DNA from: a virus
DNA: 24,884 nucleotides
Virus record (IMG/VR): IMGVR_UViG_3300033571_008377
Location: 1-24,884 of that record
Direction: 5' to 3' (one strand)
A model generated the notes under the pieces. The model was given only the letters and a program-made list of their open reading frames with translations. It was not told the DNA's origin and did no database searches. A program made the translations under genes and the position numbers. This document shows, in pieces, positions 22,594 through 24,884 of this stretch. Positions within the stretch are counted from its first letter, which is position 1. Each line of letters begins with the position of its first letter.

Positions 22594-22811
22594 TGCTCCT
22601 CCTTGCACGTGTCAATTTGTTGACGCAGATTGGCGAGTCTCTTGTAACTTGCCAACAGATGCAGGGTGTCTGGCGCCGCCGCCATCAACTCAGCGATTGC
22701 CATTCCCTTAAATGGCTCGCTGATGATGCGGGCCACCACTCGCACTTGATCTGTAGTGACGTCGATCACACGCGCCTCTCCGTCCTCAGTCTCAATGGCT
22801 GTCCATTTCAT
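22590..22811 (-). CDS. Small AAPD-motif phage protein, copy 1
   Basis: This 73-residue protein starts MKWTAIETEDGEARVID, then VVARIISEPFKGM and ELMAAAPD, then a helix ending in charged residues. It is a paralogue of the gene at 21948-22181; the DNA is also similar over the shared core, so the duplication is probably not ancient. AGGAGG lies five bases before the ATG. A 36-bp spacer with a weak stem (ATTCGG-GATTT-CCGAAT at 22828-22844) separates it from the upstream gene. Confidence 0.7.
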   Translation of the reverse strand: MKWTAIETEDGEARVIDVTTDQVRVVARIISEPFKGMAIAELMAAAPDTLHLLASYKRLANLRQQIDTCKEEQ

Positions 22812-22847
22812 CGTGTCCTCCTAGATTATTCGGGATTTCCGAATTTG

Positions 22848-23042
22848 CTATTGCCTGTTGATTTCAATTACGGCCTGCTCGTCCGGGTCGCAGTCATTGA
22901 AGTGGTCATAGGCGACATCAATTTTCCCGCATTCCGGGCATACCCGTATAGTTCCGCCGTTGTTGATCCATTTCAAAACATCGTCCTTGTTCCACTCGGA
23001 TGGGAAATCGACAAGCCTACCTGAGATCTTCCATTGATTCAT
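22848..23042 (-). CDS. Small single-knuckle protein after thymidylate synthase gene
   Basis: This 64-residue protein starts MNQWKISGRLVDFPSEWN, then a helix, then CPECGK (35-40), a following His47 and Cys51 that may complete a metal site, and an acidic tail. The ATG at 23042 follows GAGGA and lies seven bases after the thymidylate synthase stop. The frame extends upstream, but there is no good site there. Function is unknown; a zinc-binding early protein is plausible. Confidence 0.6.
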   Translation of the reverse strand: MNQWKISGRLVDFPSEWNKDDVLKWINNGGTIRVCPECGKIDVAYDHFNDCDPDEQAVIEINRQ

Positions 23043-23049
23043 GGCGTCC

Positions 23050-24000
23050 TCACACCGCCACCGGGTAGTCGATGCGCGGCTCGATCGGGTGATAGTCGAG
23101 TAGATCAAAGTCGTCGATGGTTGCGCTCAGTACGCTCTTGAACGACGGCTTGATCAGCAGCTTTGGTCCGCTCATTCGGGCAGGGATTGGCGGGTAAGCC
23201 AGTCCCTGGCGCTGCATCTGCTCGCCGAATGCGCTGGTGGCGATCTTCCTGTCGAGGTAGTCGTCAGAGAATGGCGCACCAAGGCGGGCGTTGTTCCGCA
23301 GGCGTGCTTCCTGCTGCAATGCCAGATCGATCTGATTTTCGTAGACGTGCGCGTCCGCCATCGAGATGCGCAGCTCGCCAGGCGCATAGCCTAGCTCACG
23401 GCACAGCATCAGCGTCAGCGTCGCGTAGGCCACGACGTTGAAGGGCACGCCCACGGGCAGATCAGCCGAGCGCATATGGACGAAGGTGTTGAGGCGCATC
23501 TGCGTATCGGTAGCGTGGTCGATGTAGAACTGGAACGCATAATGACAGGGTGGCAGGCGCATATGGTCGAGCTGCCTGACGTTCCACGAATCGACGATAT
23601 GACGACGGCTGAATGGGTCACTGTGCAAGTTTTGGATGACTCTTGCCAGCTGATCCACGTGAAGGTGCGGATATTGCTCAGGTGCTCCTGCTCGTCGCCA
23701 CTGTGCACCGTAGACCGGTCCAAGCTCGCCATCTGCACTCGCCCAGGCGTCCCAGATATGCACGCCCTGCTCTTGCAGCGGGCGGACGTTTGTCGACCCG
23801 CTGATCATCCAGAGCAGCTCTTTGAGGCACGTCTTCCACGCTACCGGCTTCGTGATCAGGATCGGGAACTCGGTTGACAAGTCCGCCGTCAGCACCGGGC
23901 CGAACTTCGAGCGCGTGCCCGTGCCCGTCCGGTCCGGGCGTCGCTGCCCGTAATGAATCACGTCGGTCATCAGTTGCAGGTATTGCTCTTCGAATCGCAT
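23050..24000 (-). CDS. thyA: Thymidylate synthase (ThyA type)
   Basis: This 316-residue enzyme converts dUMP to dTMP with methylene-tetrahydrofolate. Visible key residues are Arg24 in DRTGTGT, Glu61 in ELLW, WDAWA at 83-87, the SRR phosphate-binding pair near 131-133, catalytic Cys152 in LPPCHYAFQFYI, Asn188 in GVPFN (asparagine, as in enzymes using dUMP, not the aspartate of dCMP hydroxymethylases), His218 and Tyr220 in DAHVY, and the terminal PVAV. Residues ~230-285 form an insertion compared with the 264-residue E. coli enzyme. GAGGAG precedes the ATG. A 45-residue zinc gene overlaps its start by 31 bp. Confidence 0.93.
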   Translation of the reverse strand: MRFEEQYLQLMTDVIHYGQRRPDRTGTGTRSKFGPVLTADLSTEFPILITKPVAWKTCLKELLWMISGSTNVRPLQEQGVHIWDAWASADGELGPVYGAQWRRAGAPEQYPHLHVDQLARVIQNLHSDPFSRRHIVDSWNVRQLDHMRLPPCHYAFQFYIDHATDTQMRLNTFVHMRSADLPVGVPFNVVAYATLTLMLCRELGYAPGELRISMADAHVYENQIDLALQQEARLRNNARLGAPFSDDYLDRKIATSAFGEQMQRQGLAYPPIPARMSGPKLLIKPSFKSVLSATIDDFDLLDYHPIEPRIDYPVAV

Positions 24001-24107
24001 TCGCTCTCCTCTGTCTGTCGTGGGTGGGTGAATACGACCTCCCGTGCACAGCTAGGGCACACGGGAAGATCCGTCAAGTTGTCGTTACCGCATCTGTCGC
24101 AATTCAT
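23970..24107 (-). CDS. 45-residue zinc-knuckle protein overlapping thyA start
   Basis: The ATG at 24107 overlaps the upstream TAA (TAATG) and follows GGGAGG at six bases. The protein begins MNCDRCGNDNLTDLPVCPSC, giving two CxxC knuckles (Cys3/6 and Cys17/20) separated by ten residues, then a charged tail. Knuckle spacing is typical of small zinc ribbons. The gene ends 31 bp inside thyA in another frame. Without it, the 106 bp before thyA would be empty. Function is unknown; nucleic acid or protein binding is possible. Confidence 0.7.
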   Translation of the reverse strand: MNCDRCGNDNLTDLPVCPSCAREVVFTHPRQTEESECDSKSNTCN

Positions 24108-24544
24108 TATCGGCCTCCCTGGAAAAAGGACTCAATTTCGCTTTCCCAGTCCTCGATGGTGCCTTTCATCATCGTGGCGACTTCGTTCCAGTCATAAATG
24201 ACTTTGCCGTTTTCGTTCTCATCCGATGCCCATTCCATTGCGTGTTCAAGGGCCAGCAACGTCAGCCGCTTTGCGGCCTCGTCTGAATTGGCAAAGCCGT
24301 CCCAAGGCACACCGGGAAACTGGCCGTCGTCGTCCATGTTGTCGGCCAGCACTCGCTCCATTTGACGCAGTGCCTTTTGGTAGATTCCATAATTTGTCGT
24401 GCCTTCAATCTCTTCCAAGCACCAGAGCTGACCGTCGACCTCGTCTGGCACTGTGAGATCCAGGACGCTCATCGGGAATGGCTTGATCATTGGTGTCTCC
24501 TTCTTGACGTGTAGCGTTGTTTGCCGTAGAGTGATCACAGACAT
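24107..24544 (-). CDS. Acidic early protein, unknown function
   Basis: This protein has 145 residues from ATG 24544 (GGAGG six bases upstream) or 127 from ATG 24490 (AAGGAG six bases upstream); both sites look good. The body is acidic and helical (EEIEGTTNYGIYQKALRQMERVLADNMDDD, abbreviated) with a tryptophan-rich middle (FPGVPWDGF) and a helix (AAKRLTLLALEHAMEWA). No cysteine cluster or membrane segment is present. I do not recognise the family. It starts the run of coupled genes leading to thyA. Confidence 0.62.
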   Translation of the reverse strand: MSVITLRQTTLHVKKETPMIKPFPMSVLDLTVPDEVDGQLWCLEEIEGTTNYGIYQKALRQMERVLADNMDDDGQFPGVPWDGFANSDEAAKRLTLLALEHAMEWASDENENGKVIYDWNEVATMMKGTIEDWESEIESFFQGGR

Positions 24545-24570
24545 GTGATCCTCCAATCGTGTGTGTGTCG

Positions 24571-24604
24571 GGAAAGGCGGGTGGTTTCGGCCACCCGCTT
24601 TTCC
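24571..24604. terminator. Long hairpin, possible weak terminator or processing site
   Basis: GGAAAGGCGGGTGG (24571-24584) pairs with CCACCCGCTTTTCC (24591-24604) across a six-base loop TTTCGG, 14 pairs with one G-U on the plus strand. The minus strand, which is the transcribed one, has one A-C mismatch and no clear U-run after the stem. It lies in the 70-bp gap between two leftward genes, so partial termination or mRNA processing is more likely than full termination. Confidence 0.5.
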
Positions 24605-24614
24605 TTTGTGGTGC

Positions 24615-24884
24615 TCAGTAGGGCACCTCGTCGTTGCGCAACTGCGGGTTGCTCTCGGCGCACACGCATCGAGTCTGGTAGTCACCCTCGGGATTGTCCA
24701 TTGACCGAGCGCCCTCGATCCAAATCAGGCCAGTATCGTTGCAGTGCGGGCAGAAATGCTCGGCACCGTCGTTGAGCCGATCGGCTTCGTATTGCCGGAT
24801 GAGCGTCTCGATCGATGCAACGCAGTGACCACTACGGCGAGCCCAGTCAAGGAAGTCGTGCATTGCGTGGCGCAGGCTCAGCAC
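24615..24884 (-). CDS. Zinc-finger-like early protein (5' end at or beyond window edge)
   Basis: The frame is open to the window edge, where a GTG lies at 24884; an internal ATG at 24863 lacks a clear ribosome site, so the true start is undecided. Within 89 visible residues, CPHC (45-48) and CVC (73-75) flank NDTGLIWIEG. This C-x-x-C ... C-x-C layout with DTG is common in small phage zinc proteins. The N-terminal helical part (HDFLDWARRSGHCVASIETLIRQ, abbreviated) is unassigned. It ends before the 70-bp hairpin gap. Confidence 0.55.
   Translation of the reverse strand: MLSLRHAMHDFLDWARRSGHCVASIETLIRQYEADRLNDGAEHFCPHCNDTGLIWIEGARSMDNPEGDYQTRCVCAESNPQLRNDEVPY

Noticed and set aside
22593-22614. 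TTGACA on the minus strand upstream of 22593 as a promoter
   Set aside because: No -10-like hexamer at 15-19 bases; it lies within the end of a coding region.
23050-24000. dCMP or dUMP hydroxymethylase instead of thymidylate synthase
   Set aside because: Asn in GVPFN excludes the usual dCMP enzyme, and the WDAWA and terminal PVAV are typical of thymidylate synthase. A dUMP hydroxymethylase cannot be fully excluded.
1-24884. tRNA genes, CRISPR arrays, insertion sequences, attachment sites
   Set aside because: Coding density is too high to leave room for most of these, and I saw no cloverleaf, spaced repeats, transposase or integrase signature by reading both strands.

Overview
The window is part of a tailed double-stranded DNA phage genome, or a prophage or metagenomic phage contig. 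The gene order is that of a siphovirus: head assembly, head-tail connectors, a tail tube, tail assembly chaperones, a long tape measure, then tail-tip and fiber proteins. No sheath, baseplate-wedge or contractile-tail gene is seen. The host cannot be named from this sequence. One ribosome binding site matches 14 bases of the common 16S 3' tail ending in CCTCCTTT, which fits many Gram-positive and deep-branching bacteria, so the genome is at least bacterial. Base composition is moderately GC-rich, with a clear dip in part of the tail-tip region.

Region 1 (2-19749, + strand) is a tightly packed late module. It starts inside a MuF-like head morphogenesis protein, so portal and terminase lie to the left. 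It continues with an HK97-type prohead protease, a major capsid protein and a small capsid-associated protein. Next comes an unexpected methyltransferase-glycosyltransferase fusion. Head-tail adaptor and neck proteins, a tail-terminator candidate and the tail tube protein follow. Two overlapping tail chaperone frames, a 921-residue tape measure and three distal tail proteins come after these. The module ends with a 1384-residue tip protein that joins a lambda gpL-like four-cysteine domain, a gpJ-like hub and a glycine-rich adhesin, plus two small fiber-associated genes.

Region 2 (19748-24884, - strand) is a convergent early/middle operon of short genes linked by stop-start overlaps. It carries thymidylate synthase, thymidylate kinase, an NrdR-like zinc ribbon without an ATP-cone, a RecT-like single-strand annealing protein, several small zinc-knuckle proteins, a duplicated AAPD-motif gene and four short membrane proteins. 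Two of those membrane proteins (26 and 36 residues) and one 45-residue zinc protein are very small. A sigma70-type promoter precedes the annealing protein, and a strong intrinsic terminator closes the operon at 19748-19777.

The left module builds the particle and the right module supplies dTTP and recombination functions. No lysis gene, integrase, repressor, tRNA or CRISPR array is visible. The most unusual points are the capsid-adjacent methyltransferase-glycosyltransferase, the L/J fusion with its probable iron-sulfur site, the truncated NrdR-like protein beside nucleotide genes, and the very small coupled genes of the leftward operon.
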